64,000 nucleotides of DNA, taken from contig NZ_JAAMOX010000001.1 in the NCBI RefSeq assembly GCF_011758565.1, forward strand, positions 2,085,838-2,149,837, read 5' to 3'. Below the pieces are notes generated by a model that was not told the DNA's origin, made no database searches, and saw nothing but the letters and a program-made list of their open reading frames with translations. The position numbers and the translations under genes are program-made. Source of the DNA: Lysinibacter cavernae. Lineage in GTDB: Bacteria > Actinomycetota > Actinomycetes > Actinomycetales > Microbacteriaceae. Shown here in pieces: positions 32,399-41,158 of the stretch; position 1 is the stretch's first letter; the number at the start of each line of letters is the position of its first letter.

Positions 32399-33814
32399 TT
32401 ACCTTTCGTATGGATTTGCAGGGGGCGCAGATTGAGGATATTGAGGATACGCCGTGGGCAGTTGGCCGTTATCGCCATAGTTAGATCCAGCGAGTACGCG
32501 CTTCCTTCTTCTACTCAGCACGAGCCACGTTCCAAGCGCAGCAAGAACCAACACCACAACAGTCCCTGACCCGACGATTGCGATGACAGGCAACCCCGAG
32601 TTGCCTGAAGGCACGACACCAATTTCTACAGAGCCCTTGGATGTTTCTCTTGGCTTTTTCTCGGGGGTTGGGGGCGAAGTCGCGACGGTGTCGTCTCCGT
32701 AGATTTCTTCATAGGTGGGAAACACGACATCGTATTTGGAATCCTTGTTGATCAACGGATTCTCGTCTGGATACTGCGCGGGGTCTTCTCGCAGCATGTG
32801 TTGCAAAGAAACAGGGCCGTATCCCCAGTACCCAGTCTCGTCGAAGACCAGGTCGTGATCGTCAGGGCCCGTGTTATGAATGAGGGACTGAATCAGCTGG
32901 TTAGAGGTTGCACTCGGATACTTTGACTTGACGATGGCAAGCATTGCCGACGTAATTGCAGTCGCATTCGAGGAACCACTGCTCACAGAATATGACGAGA
33001 AGTTTTCTTCAATAGTTGCGATTCCGCTGCCAGGCCCCACCAGGTCCGTACGTTTGTCTGGTATATCAGCAATCTCTTGAATCAGGGCGTTCTCATCCAT
33101 CCCCTGAATGGTTACAAGCCCGTTGAGGGCGGCCAGAGAGCCTGCAAGGGTCGGAGCTTTGTTATTACTCACTCCCGCCAAGAAAATGACTCCCTGTCTC
33201 AGGCCCCTAATATAGGCGTCCTTAGCATCTCCCAGACCAGCGCTGGTCATAGATAAGGAAATGATATCCGCGCCGTCATTAATCGCGTCGGTAATCGCTT
33301 CGCCGAGCATGGCTGTGTTTCCCTGTGAGATCTCCCCATCTCGGAAGCAATCCACGTCTTTGGATCCGTCGTAGCGAATCATAACGGTGTAGAGAGTAAC
33401 TTCTGCCCCTGGCGCGACGCCCTTTGGCGCTTGTTGCCCGCCAACTCCAACGCCATTAGACGCAACTAGCGAGACCATCGCGGTACCGTGCAGCGCACCT
33501 GGATTGGAGGAAGCGGCGGGCAAGCGGGTGCTATCAGTAAGTGATGTCTCGCAATACGACGGTTCTTTCACCGTGAGGTTGGCACCTGCCAACTCAGGCA
33601 GGTCTGGGTTGATCTGGCCGTCAATAACAGCGATCTTGACGCCTTGCCCGGTGTACCCTTCCGCGTGGGCCTCCGTCACCCCGTACCGGTCAAAGTACCA
33701 GAGCCCTGGCTCTCCAACCGCGCTTGCCGGCGTCGCAGATAAGAGCAGCGCGGCAATGCCGACACCCAGCCCAAGACGAACGATGGCATGCCGTTTCTCC
33801 GGAGTGTGCTTCAT
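32399..33814 (-). CDS. Membrane-anchored subtilisin-like protease (mycosin-like)
   Basis: 471 residues. A signal peptide is followed by an S8 domain with Asp65 (AVIDGQIN), His109 (ALHGTAMVS), an oxyanion Asn near 217, and Ser282 in GSSNATA instead of the usual GTSxAxP. A C-terminal helix ('LPVIAIVGSGTVVVLVLAALGTWLVL') and a Pro-rich cytoplasmic tail anchor it. It acts outside the membrane, likely on T7SS substrates. It is more divergent than the mycosin at 38168, and the altered Asp and Ser motifs suggest narrow specificity. The start overlaps the preceding gene's stop by one base. Confidence 0.85.
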   Translation of the reverse strand: MKHTPEKRHAIVRLGLGVGIAALLLSATPASAVGEPGLWYFDRYGVTEAHAEGYTGQGVKIAVIDGQINPDLPELAGANLTVKEPSYCETSLTDSTRLPAASSNPGALHGTAMVSLVASNGVGVGGQQAPKGVAPGAEVTLYTVMIRYDGSKDVDCFRDGEISQGNTAMLGEAITDAINDGADIISLSMTSAGLGDAKDAYIRGLRQGVIFLAGVSNNKAPTLAGSLAALNGLVTIQGMDENALIQEIADIPDKRTDLVGPGSGIATIEENFSSYSVSSGSSNATAITSAMLAIVKSKYPSATSNQLIQSLIHNTGPDDHDLVFDETGYWGYGPVSLQHMLREDPAQYPDENPLINKDSKYDVVFPTYEEIYGDDTVATSPPTPEKKPRETSKGSVEIGVVPSGNSGLPVIAIVGSGTVVVLVLAALGTWLVLSRRRKRVLAGSNYGDNGQLPTAYPQYPQSAPPANPYER

Positions 33815-34248
33815 CAGAACGAGCCCTGCGCATTCGAGCTGCCGGCGCTCCACGATGAAGAACCACCGGCATGTTCGCTGCCAACGCTCGTAGACCCGTT
33901 CAAAGCAATGGCATCCACATTGATGCTTGCAGCCTCTGCCGTCATCGTGTTGAGACTCGTAGAGATTTGGTCGTTCACCTCGCCGATGCTTGTGACAACG
34001 GTTCTAATGTTCTCCGCGGTCTCGCCCATTTTTGCCGAAAAGCCATCAGCAACCGCACCAAGGTACTGAAGTGTTTGGGCAAAGGTAGTGTGAAAGCTCT
34101 GGGTAGGCCAGACGTCAACACCCTTGATGTCAGGCTGAGCCCCATTTTTGGGAAGGTCAACGCCTGAAATGTCTTGCGAGGCGTTGTTCAGTTTTGAAAT
34201 CGATTGCGCAACGGTTTCGGCGCTGACGCTGATTTTTTTTGAGGCCAC
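33814..34248 (-). CDS. Helical secreted-type protein of the T7SS locus
   Basis: 144 residues. Two helical stretches ('SAETVAQSISKLNNASQDIS', then 'TTFAQTLQYLGAVADGFSAKMGETAENIRTVVTSIGEVNDQI') and a Ser/Gly-rich tail. No WXG is evident; it resembles EspC/PE-type small partners. I start at GTG 34248 with GTTGGAG upstream; the frame is open to 34296. Coupled by a one-base overlap to the protease gene. Confidence 0.6.
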   Translation of the reverse strand: MASKKISVSAETVAQSISKLNNASQDISGVDLPKNGAQPDIKGVDVWPTQSFHTTFAQTLQYLGAVADGFSAKMGETAENIRTVVTSIGEVNDQISTSLNTMTAEAASINVDAIALNGSTSVGSEHAGGSSSWSAGSSNAQGSF

Positions 34249-34321
34249 GACGGTGCTCCAACTCTCGGTGACGCTGCCTCGACAACGAGGAAGCAAAACT
34301 GACGGGGGAAAAGTTTGGTTG

Positions 34322-34361
34322 GGGTGTCCGCGCGGCGCGACTCAGCGACAGACGGACACCC
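34322..34361 (-). terminator. Hairpin following the Esx pair
   Basis: Nine-base arms GGGTGTCCG (34322-34330) and CGGACACCC (34353-34361) around a 22-base loop, 12 bases past the stop of the second Esx gene on the minus strand, with a TTTT seven bases further on. Likely a partial terminator or 3' stabiliser that lets the Esx pair be expressed above the rest of the operon. Confidence 0.55.
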
Positions 34362-34372
34362 GATAACGCGAT

Positions 34373-34660
34373 TTACTGAAACAGCGAAGCGTTTGCTTTG
34401 TCTTTGCTGACGTACGCGTTAGCCATCTCGCCGGTTGCCGAGGAGATGCGCACGAGCGTGGCGTTCATCTGCTCGACAAGCTGCTTCCACTCGCGCTCGG
34501 CCTGGTTGTAAGACTCAAGGGCCTCACCCTGCCACGAGTTCTTGAGCGTCTTGACGTTTGCCTCGAGGGTGTCGAGCGTCTGACGGATGTTGTTCGAGTC
34601 GGTACGGATCTGCTCAGAGAGCGAGTTCACCATCTCTGGTGTTACTGACATTGACTGCAT
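34373..34660 (-). CDS. WXG100 protein, Esx-type (second of pair)
   Basis: 95 residues. Hairpin with Trp-Gln-Gly at the turn ('LKNSWQGEALESYNQAEREW') around residue 43. The C-terminus 'AYVSKDKANASLF' has the acidic-aromatic-helix shape of an export signal. Start at ATG 34660 with AAGGA upstream. With the gene at 35024 it forms the usual EsxA/EsxB-like heterodimer pair that is the core T7SS substrate. Confidence 0.9.
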   Translation of the reverse strand: MQSMSVTPEMVNSLSEQIRTDSNNIRQTLDTLEANVKTLKNSWQGEALESYNQAEREWKQLVEQMNATLVRISSATGEMANAYVSKDKANASLFQ

Positions 34661-34706
34661 GGGTCTCAATCCTTTTGAATAATGAAAAACGTTGAAAACG
34701 AAAGGC

Positions 34707-35024
34707 TTAGATGCCGCTCATCAGCGAACCGAGGTTGCGGATGGAGTCGTTGTGCTCCTGCTCAAGCTCCTGCTGCACCTTGTCAGTTGTGACGAGGTTC
34801 TGCTGCAACTGGTCAAGCACCTGGCTGAGGCGCTCGGCTTTGCCGTTCCATTCGGACATCAGGTTGCGGAACGAAACGGCCGCTGCACCCTGCCATGCCC
34901 CGCCAAGCTGCTCAACCTCTGAGCGAACCTTCGAGACCTGCTGCTTGATAGACCCGTGGGCCTCAGCAACCGCACGTGCACCCTTATTGAGCGCATCTTC
35001 TTCAGCTGAAATGACACCAGCCAT
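34707..35024 (-). CDS. WXG100 protein, Esx-type (first of pair)
   Basis: 105 residues. Hairpin with Trp-Gln-Gly at the turn ('LGGAWQGAAAVSFRNLMSEW') near residue 44. Start at ATG 35024 is preceded by a strong GGAGGTG. It is the first gene of the minus-strand T7SS arm, 46 bases before the second Esx gene. A terminator-like hairpin lies in its leader at 35063-35095. Confidence 0.9.
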   Translation of the reverse strand: MAGVISAEEDALNKGARAVAEAHGSIKQQVSKVRSEVEQLGGAWQGAAAVSFRNLMSEWNGKAERLSQVLDQLQQNLVTTDKVQQELEQEHNDSIRNLGSLMSGI

Positions 35025-35062
35025 GATTACACCTCCACTAGTTCGACCCAGATTTTGGGCAC

Positions 35063-35095
35063 AAAAAAAGGGATGCGTAAATTTGGTCGCATCCC
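35063..35095 (-). terminator. Intrinsic terminator in the esx leader (candidate attenuator)
   Basis: On the minus strand an 8-bp perfect stem GGGATGCG/CGCATCCC (loop of ten) is followed at once by seven T. It sits only about 40 bases before the first Esx start and no minus-strand gene lies upstream of it before the divergent eccD. So it either attenuates the T7SS operon or ends a short leader RNA. Confidence 0.75.
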
Positions 35096-35190
35096 CCCAA
35101 AGCAATACTGAACAATAAATAATCCAGAACGTTTTGAGACTAGTACATCGACTTTGATCAACACAATCGCCAATACCAACGCTACGCAAA

Positions 35191-35221
35191 AAGTTATCAA
35201 TATGAGAGTTGTGGATAACTT
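35191..35221. promoter_or_regulatory. Inverted repeat with a consensus DnaA-box in the divergent T7SS intergenic region
   Basis: AAGTTATC (35191-35198) and GATAACTT (35214-35221) form perfect 8-base arms 15 bases apart. The right arm contains TTATCCACA on the minus strand (35210-35218), the consensus DnaA box. Placed centrally between the two divergent arms, it may be an operator for both. Confidence 0.5.
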
Positions 35222-35362
35222 ATTTTTACCGTGGATGGAAAACGCTCGCAGACACTCGACCCTTACAAATGTGTGCGTGCGTTTGACTGCGAAACGGTCT
35301 CGATACCGCGTTTGATTGCCGATCGTGCGTAGGTGGGACCATTAGGCATCCGCTACAGTTGG

Positions 35363-35377
35363 AGCCGTGGCACGGCT
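35363..35377. promoter_or_regulatory. Palindrome in the eccD2 leader
   Basis: AGCCGTG-G-CACGGCT, perfect 7-base arms, just after a possible -10 TACAGT (35354-35359) and about 60 bases before the eccD start. Possible operator; no good -35 is seen. Confidence 0.35.
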
Positions 35378-35434
35378 GAAAGGCCACTTCCCCCGATTTC
35401 TTTACCCGAATTCGCTTCGGACTGAGGACAGCCA

Positions 35435-36781
35435 ATGACCCCCCAACCTGCGTCAGGCGCGGCAGTTAACACGCTCATCCGTATCACCGTGACCTGCAAC
35501 GAACGTCGTCTCGACGTCGGAGTTCCCTCGCAAACGCCACTTGCCGAGCTGCTTCCCGAATTCGCGAGAAGCCTTGGCGTACTTGATCCGCTCCTGGTCT
35601 ACGGCGGCTACTCACTCGTGAACGCGGCGGGGACAACGCTCGACCCCGCAGCTGGCCTTGCCTCGCAGGGCGCTGGCAACGGCGAACTCTATACACTCAA
35701 CTGCGGCGCAACTCAGGCAGAGCCAAAGGTCTATGACGACATCGTCGAGGCAGTTGCCGACACCGTTGAACGCCAGCACAAGCCGTGGACGGCGCAGAAC
35801 AGTTCGTATACCGCGCTTGCGACAAGCGCTGCGCTTCTCGTCGTCGGAGCGGCGTTGCTCCTCGGCGCACCCCAATCGTCACAGCTCACGAGTTTGATTG
35901 CAGGATGCGCCGCCCTCCTCTTGATTACGGTTGGCAGCGTTCTTGGGCGCGTGAAGCAAGAAGTCGCCGGCCTCGTGCTGATCCTGATTGCGTCTGTGTT
36001 TGGGGCGGTCGCTGGCTATACCGCGGTCGCCGGCGAGAATCTCTTTGGCTGGCCGCTCGCCGCCCTCGGCGGGGGTGCGGCGCTCACCAGCTTCATCGGG
36101 GTATTGGTCATCCCAACAAACAAAGAAGTCGCCCTCGTGCCAGGAATCAGCGGCCTTGTCATTGCGGTGGCAGCCAGTGTCACGGCGCTTTTTGATTTTG
36201 CGCCAAGCGGCGTCTTTGCCCTCACGCTCGCCCTCGCCGCAACGCTCGGCAATGGGTTGCCATGGCTCGCAATGTCGACCTCAAAACTACAGATCATCAC
36301 GCCGCAGAATGACCAAGAGATTTTTGCGGACCCACAACCGATCGACCCGGCAAACATTACCGCTCAGTTCGAACGAGGCCAGCGTGTTTTGCTGGCTACC
36401 CGGGCCGCGCTTGGCGTTGTAACCGTCATCGCCGCCCCCATCGTTGTTGGCTCCGGAGTGATCGGCGCCATTCTGTGCGCCCTCTGTTTTGTTGGCATGA
36501 TGCTCAAAGCACGTGAAGTGTACGCAAAAGCCGACGTACTCACCATCATGAGCACAAGCGTCATCGGCCTCGTTGTCACGGGAGTTTCGGCTGTTGTGCT
36601 CCACCCCGACTGGCGCGAGAGCCTGGTGCTGGCTTTCGGCCTTGTTGCGGCAGTCATCGTATCGCTCACGTTACTGCCGACCAAACCACGCATGGCCGTT
36701 GGTCGCATTGCTGATGCCGTTGATCTCATCGCGCTCGCCCTGCTCCTTCCGCTTGGCGTCACGGTTGCAGGAATCGCGTAA
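35435..36781 (+). CDS. eccD: T7SS membrane channel protein EccD (copy 2)
   Basis: 448 residues. A ubiquitin-like N-terminal domain ('LIRITVTCNERRLDVGVPSQTPLAELLPEFARSLG') is followed by a linker containing 'AVADTVERQHKPWTAQNSSYTAL' and about eleven hydrophobic helices. The layout is that of EccD. Compared with the copy at 22888 the ubiquitin-like domain is more typical. It opens the plus-strand arm eccD-eccB-mycP, the conserved order of ESX-4-like loci. Start ATG has GAGGA upstream. Confidence 0.9.
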   Translation: MTPQPASGAAVNTLIRITVTCNERRLDVGVPSQTPLAELLPEFARSLGVLDPLLVYGGYSLVNAAGTTLDPAAGLASQGAGNGELYTLNCGATQAEPKVYDDIVEAVADTVERQHKPWTAQNSSYTALATSAALLVVGAALLLGAPQSSQLTSLIAGCAALLLITVGSVLGRVKQEVAGLVLILIASVFGAVAGYTAVAGENLFGWPLAALGGGAALTSFIGVLVIPTNKEVALVPGISGLVIAVAASVTALFDFAPSGVFALTLALAATLGNGLPWLAMSTSKLQIITPQNDQEIFADPQPIDPANITAQFERGQRVLLATRAALGVVTVIAAPIVVGSGVIGAILCALCFVGMMLKAREVYAKADVLTIMSTSVIGLVVTGVSAVVLHPDWRESLVLAFGLVAAVIVSLTLLPTKPRMAVGRIADAVDLIALALLLPLGVTVAGIA

Positions 36782-36786
36782 CCCCG

Positions 36787-38163
36787 ATGGCGACCAAAAA
36801 AGAACTTATCCAGGCACAGCAATACAGCAGACGCCGCCTCCTCACCGCATTCGTTTCCGGTGCGCCCGGGGGCAAAGAGCTCGAACCAAGCAAACCGCTC
36901 AGGGCAGTCGTCGCTGGCACCTCGCTCTCGGTCCTCATCATCATTGGCAGCCTCGTCTTCGGCCTCATCAAACCGGGCCTCCCCAAAGGGTGGGACGCCA
37001 ATACGCTACTGATTGCCAAGGACTCCGGTGCCCGGTATGTCGCTATCAACAGCGTGCTGTATCCCGTAATCAACACGACCAGCGCTCAGCTGGTTATCCC
37101 GTCAGAATCGTTCAAAGTGCTCACCGTGGATCAGGCAAAAATTGCCGAGGTCGAGCGTGGCGAAACCATCGGCATTTTTGGTGCCCCCGATTCATTACCT
37201 GTTCCAGACCGACTGATCTCATCAGGATGGGCAAGCTGCCTCGATGATACGCAGCATGAAAAGACGGCACTTCTTGCGGGTGGATATGGGGCCAAACCAA
37301 CTCAAGATTTTGCGCTCGTCTCACACGATCAACTGCAGTACGTGATCGCAGATGGGCATCGATACCTCGTAAGCGGAGCGACCGTCTCTGCGGTACTTCG
37401 AGCCCTCGGGCTCACAACCACAAGCCCCGTCGAGGTCACTGCGACCTGGCTGAACCTCTTTACCCCTGGCAGCGACCTCGTGCCGCTCTACATACCGGAG
37501 GCCGGCGGCGACCTGCCCCAGGTGAGCGGGTCATCCATGACGGGCCTTCGCGTTGGATCAGTCGTTCGCACCGAGGGCCAGCAAGACAATCAGCGCTATG
37601 TTTTGGATGCCGCTGGCAAACTTGCACCGCTCACGCCGCTCGCCTACGAGCTGTACCTGCTTGGCACTGGTGCCGATCTGGGTGAGCAAGTTGATGTTTC
37701 CGCGGCCCAGCTCAACCGCATCGGCAATGCCGACTACCCCGCTGCACCGGAAGACTGGCCATCGTCTACCTCACCAGCCCTCGATATCGCAACCACCGGG
37801 GCGTGTGCTGTTCTTGAGACATCCGATGGCGCAGCACCCCGTGTTTCACTTGCTACCCCGCTAGACGCCACTGAATTCACCGAACAGGTTGCCGGTGTCA
37901 CCGTTTCACCTGCAGGCGGAGCCCTTGTGCGCGCGATCAACGAAGGTGCCACGAATAAGGGCAATACGTTCATTATTGGCAGCTCGGGGAGCGCGTTTCC
38001 CGTTCCCGGCGCAGACGATGAGATCCTGGCACGGCTCGGCTACACGATGACAGACCGGGTGGACGTGCCCCAGACGTGGCTGTCACTCTTCCCCCAGGGC
38101 CCACGGCTCACCGAGGAAGCCGCAGGCTCACCTCCCGAAACGCTGCTCGCAGAAAGTCGATAG
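36787..38163 (+). CDS. eccB: T7SS protein EccB
   Basis: 458 residues. The start 'KKELIQAQQYSRRRLLTAFVSG' and the single transmembrane helix around residues 42-62 are EccB hallmarks. The long extracytoplasmic domain contains repeated segments with one cysteine pair (in 'SGWASCLDD' and 'TTGACAVLE'). EccB anchors the membrane complex and extends to the outside. Five bases separate it from eccD and four from mycP, so the three are one operon. Confidence 0.93.
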   Translation: MATKKELIQAQQYSRRRLLTAFVSGAPGGKELEPSKPLRAVVAGTSLSVLIIIGSLVFGLIKPGLPKGWDANTLLIAKDSGARYVAINSVLYPVINTTSAQLVIPSESFKVLTVDQAKIAEVERGETIGIFGAPDSLPVPDRLISSGWASCLDDTQHEKTALLAGGYGAKPTQDFALVSHDQLQYVIADGHRYLVSGATVSAVLRALGLTTTSPVEVTATWLNLFTPGSDLVPLYIPEAGGDLPQVSGSSMTGLRVGSVVRTEGQQDNQRYVLDAAGKLAPLTPLAYELYLLGTGADLGEQVDVSAAQLNRIGNADYPAAPEDWPSSTSPALDIATTGACAVLETSDGAAPRVSLATPLDATEFTEQVAGVTVSPAGGALVRAINEGATNKGNTFIIGSSGSAFPVPGADDEILARLGYTMTDRVDVPQTWLSLFPQGPRLTEEAAGSPPETLLAESR

Positions 38164-38167
38164 CCAG

Positions 38168-39439
38168 GTGAGGAACGGTACACGGCACATTGCGATCGTC
38201 GGACTGCTCTGTTGCGCAGTGAGCGCGCTCTCGGCCGCTAGCCCGTTTGCGTTCTCTCCGCCTCAAGCCGCCCACGCGCAGGAGGACGCCTGCTCACAAA
38301 CCGTCGTTCAGTTTGTGAACGAAACTCCGCCGGCACTCGTCACGCTACAAAGCGATCTTGCAGGACGTGTAGCATCCGGCAGCGGAATCACGGTCGCCGT
38401 TGTGGATTCTGGGGTCTCGTCACAGAACGCACACCTCGGCGATGCAGTAGTTCTCCCCGGCGTCAGCCTCATCAACGATGGAGAAGACCCGACCGGCCGC
38501 AGCGATATTTCGGGACACGGCACGGCCATCGCCGGCGTCATCGCTGCACGACAGGTCCCGACTTCAGGAGTCGTCGGCCTCGCACCAGAAACACTCATCC
38601 TGCCAGTCAGGGTCTTCCGCAGCGACGATGATGAAAGCAAAAAGGCCGGCTTTGGACCTGATACCGGGCGCATTGCCCAAGGCATCCGTTACGCCTCTGA
38701 CCACGGCGCAACGATCATCAACGTTTCCATGAGCGACAGCGTTGACTCCGCCGAACTTCGCGAGGCGGTGAGCTACGCGTTCGGGCGGGGCAGCCTCGTT
38801 GTGGCCAGCGCGGGAAATCGAAACACCACAACCGAAACTGCCGACGGCCCACGATACCCTGCCGCATACCCTGAAGCACTCGGCGTCACGGCGGTCGACG
38901 CCACGGGAGCAACAACCGAGGCTTCCATCACGGGCGAACAAGTGGATGTCGCCGCGCCCGGTCAGAACATTCTCACCACAAATTTCTCCGTCGGTGACTG
39001 CATCTTTGCGACGGAAGCCGCGTCATCAAGCTTTGCAACCGGCTACGCGAGCGCTGCCGCCGCCCTCATTGCTCAACGTTTTCCAGAAGAAGGCCCCGCC
39101 GGTTGGGCACACCGTCTCATGGCCACCGCATCGCGTGCTCATACAGATAACCGCACCGATAGCGAAGGCTGGGGGCTCATCCAACCGTATGAAGCGCTCA
39201 CCTTTGTGAACGACGGCAGCGCCCGCGGACCGGTCAACCCGCTCTTTGACCAGACTCAACGGGCCGAGGTTCAGACGACTGCGCTCGACCTTGAGCAGCA
39301 TGAATCCCCACTCGTCACGACACAACGCGTGTCTATCTGGGTAGCAACACTTGGAATCGCAGCGACCGTCATGCTCGTGCTTTTACGAAGGCGACGGTCA
39401 ACAGCTGGCGGAGAGGCTGTCGGAAGCCCAAGCATCTGA
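38168..39439 (+). CDS. mycP: Mycosin, T7SS-associated subtilisin protease MycP
   Basis: 423 residues from a GTG start. After a signal peptide, the S8 domain has Asp80 (AVVDSGV), His117 (SGHGTAIAGVIA), Asn217 (SAGNRNT) and Ser288 (SSSFATGYAS). A C-terminal helix and RRRR stop-transfer end it. This is the canonical mycosin that caps and stabilises the EccB/C/D complex. The usual GTS before the nucleophile is replaced by SSS. A second, divergent S8 protease lies at 32399-33814. Confidence 0.93.
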   Translation: MRNGTRHIAIVGLLCCAVSALSAASPFAFSPPQAAHAQEDACSQTVVQFVNETPPALVTLQSDLAGRVASGSGITVAVVDSGVSSQNAHLGDAVVLPGVSLINDGEDPTGRSDISGHGTAIAGVIAARQVPTSGVVGLAPETLILPVRVFRSDDDESKKAGFGPDTGRIAQGIRYASDHGATIINVSMSDSVDSAELREAVSYAFGRGSLVVASAGNRNTTTETADGPRYPAAYPEALGVTAVDATGATTEASITGEQVDVAAPGQNILTTNFSVGDCIFATEAASSSFATGYASAAAALIAQRFPEEGPAGWAHRLMATASRAHTDNRTDSEGWGLIQPYEALTFVNDGSARGPVNPLFDQTQRAEVQTTALDLEQHESPLVTTQRVSIWVATLGIAATVMLVLLRRRRSTAGGEAVGSPSI

Positions 39440-39445
39440 GACAAG

Positions 39446-39479
39446 AAACCGCCTCAGTCTCTCAAGACTGAGGCGGTTT
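39446..39479. terminator. Bidirectional terminator
   Basis: A perfect 15-bp stem (39446-39460 with 39465-39479) and a four-base loop between the convergent mycP and chorismate mutase genes. The stem begins with AAA and ends with TTT, so it can serve both directions. Confidence 0.88.
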
Positions 39480-39506
39480 ACTATCGCTGAGTATTCTGGG
39501 TCGTCG

Positions 39507-39803
39507 CTACTGCGCGTCCTTCGCGATCTGTTCGTGGTGATGAATAACCTCGGCGACCACAAAGTTGAACCATTTTTCGGCAAAGGCCGGGTCAAGGTTT
39601 GACTCCTCCGCAAGCTGGCGCAGCCGCTTGATCTGGCGCTCTTCGCGGGCGGGGTCGGATGCCGGGAGCTGGTGCTCTGCCTTGAGCCGCCCGACCTGCT
39701 GGGTGCAGCGGAACCGTTCGGCGAGCATGTGAATGAGGGCAGCGTCGATGTTATCGATGCTGTTTCGCAACGCGATCAACTGCTCGGGTGCGCTCTCAGT
39801 CAT
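39507..39803 (-). CDS. Chorismate mutase (AroQ type)
   Basis: 98 residues. All-helical AroQ fold starting 'QLIALRNSIDNIDAALIHMLAERFRCTQQVGRLKAE', with the conserved Arg/Lys active-site pattern and 'REERQIKRL'. It converts chorismate to prephenate for Phe/Tyr synthesis in the cytoplasm. ATG at 39803 is preceded by GGAGAGCCC; the open frame up to 39854 is not needed. Confidence 0.9.
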   Translation of the reverse strand: MTESAPEQLIALRNSIDNIDAALIHMLAERFRCTQQVGRLKAEHQLPASDPAREERQIKRLRQLAEESNLDPAFAEKWFNFVVAEVIHHHEQIAKDAQ

Positions 39804-39871
39804 GGGCTCTCCTTCTGGGGTCGTGCGGGGGCAGATCTTCGGCGAGGCCGGCATGTACCGGCCAACGCGAA

Positions 39872-41158
39872 TTAGTCGAGTAGGTCGTGCAGCACAACAA
39901 CCTGCTCGCGCTCGGGGCCAACCCCGATTGCTGACATGCGTGCGCCGCTCATCTCTTCGAGCGCCTTGATGTAGTTCTGCGCGTTCACTGGCAAATCTTC
40001 GATCTTGCGGGCACCGGTGATGTCTTCGGTCCAGCCAGGGAACTCTTCGTAGATCGGAACCGCGTGGTGGAAATCGGTCTGATTCACTGGCATCTCATCG
40101 TGGCGAACGCCGTCAACGTCGTAGGCAACACACACCGGGATGGTCTCGAGGCCCGACAGCACGTCGAGCTTCGTGAGCACAAAGTCAGTCACGCCGTTGA
40201 TGCGGGCGCTGTAACGAGCCATAGGCGCGTCGTACCAGCCACAGCGGCGCGGGCGCCCCGTGGTCGTGCCAAACTCGAAGCCATTGTTACGGAGGAAATC
40301 ACCGAAGTCGTCAAACAGCTCGGTTGGGAACGGGCCTGCCCCAACGCGAGTGGTGTACGCCTTAATGACGGCGATGACGCGGTTGATGCGTGCTGGGGCG
40401 ATGCCCGATCCGGTTGCGGCTCCACCCGATGTGGCGTTGGATGACGTCACGAACGGGTAGGTACCGTGGTCGATATCGAGCATGGTTGCCTGGCCGGCTT
40501 CGAAGAGCACGGTCTTGCCGGCATCCAAAGCCTGGTTGATGTCGAGGGCGGTGTCGCTCACCATCGGGCGGAGGCGGTCGGCAAACGACAGCAGCTCATC
40601 CACAATCTCGTCGACCTCAATGGCTCGACGGTTGTATACCTTGACCAGCAGCTGGTTCTTCTGCTCGAGGGCCCCCTCGACCTTCTGGCGAAGGATGTTC
40701 TCGTCAAAGATGTCTTGGATGCGCACGCCAACGCGGTTGATCTTATCGGCGTAGGCCGGGCCGATTCCGCGGCCGGTCGTGCCGATCTGGCGCTTTCCGA
40801 GGAAGCGCTCCGTGACCTTGTCGAGCGTGCGGTGGTAGTGCGTGATGACGTGGGCGTTTGCGCTCACGCGCAGACGAGAGACGTCAACGCCTCGAGCGAT
40901 AAGCGCGTCGAGCTCTTCAAACAGCACCTCGATGTCAACAACAACACCGTTGGCGATAACCGGGACAACCCCGGGAGTCAGGATGCCGGAAGGCAGCAGG
41001 TGGAGGGCGTACTTTTCGTCGCCAACAACCACCGTGTGTCCGGCGTTGTTTCCGCCGTTGAACTTGACCACGTAGTCAACGCGGCTTCCGAGCAGGTCCG
41101 TTGCGCGGCCCTTACCTTCGTCGCCCCACTGGGCGCCAACAATAAGTACGGCAGGCAT
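39872..41158 (-). CDS. purA: Adenylosuccinate synthetase
   Basis: 428 residues, full length. It shows '[17 protein letters not shown]' (P-loop and catalytic Asp), '[25 protein letters not shown]', '[14 protein letters not shown]', '[17 protein letters not shown]' and '[14 protein letters not shown]'. It joins IMP and aspartate with GTP, the first committed step to AMP. Its stop at 39872 precedes the chorismate mutase by 68 bases, and its start abuts the DUF3151 gene (one-base spacing), implying co-transcription. Confidence 0.97.
   Translation of the reverse strand: MPAVLIVGAQWGDEGKGRATDLLGSRVDYVVKFNGGNNAGHTVVVGDEKYALHLLPSGILTPGVVPVIANGVVVDIEVLFEELDALIARGVDVSRLRVSANAHVITHYHRTLDKVTERFLGKRQIGTTGRGIGPAYADKINRVGVRIQDIFDENILRQKVEGALEQKNQLLVKVYNRRAIEVDEIVDELLSFADRLRPMVSDTALDINQALDAGKTVLFEAGQATMLDIDHGTYPFVTSSNATSGGAATGSGIAPARINRVIAVIKAYTTRVGAGPFPTELFDDFGDFLRNNGFEFGTTTGRPRRCGWYDAPMARYSARINGVTDFVLTKLDVLSGLETIPVCVAYDVDGVRHDEMPVNQTDFHHAVPIYEEFPGWTEDITGARKIEDLPVNAQNYIKALEEMSGARMSAIGVGPEREQVVVLHDLLD

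Noticed and set aside
34231-34240. T8 tract as a plus-strand terminator
   Set aside because: It encodes the Lys-Lys-Ile codons of the minus-strand gene and has no stem before it.
35210-35218. Replication origin suggested by a consensus DnaA box
   Set aside because: Only one exact box is present, with no cluster, no A/T-rich unwinding region and no dnaA/dnaN nearby.
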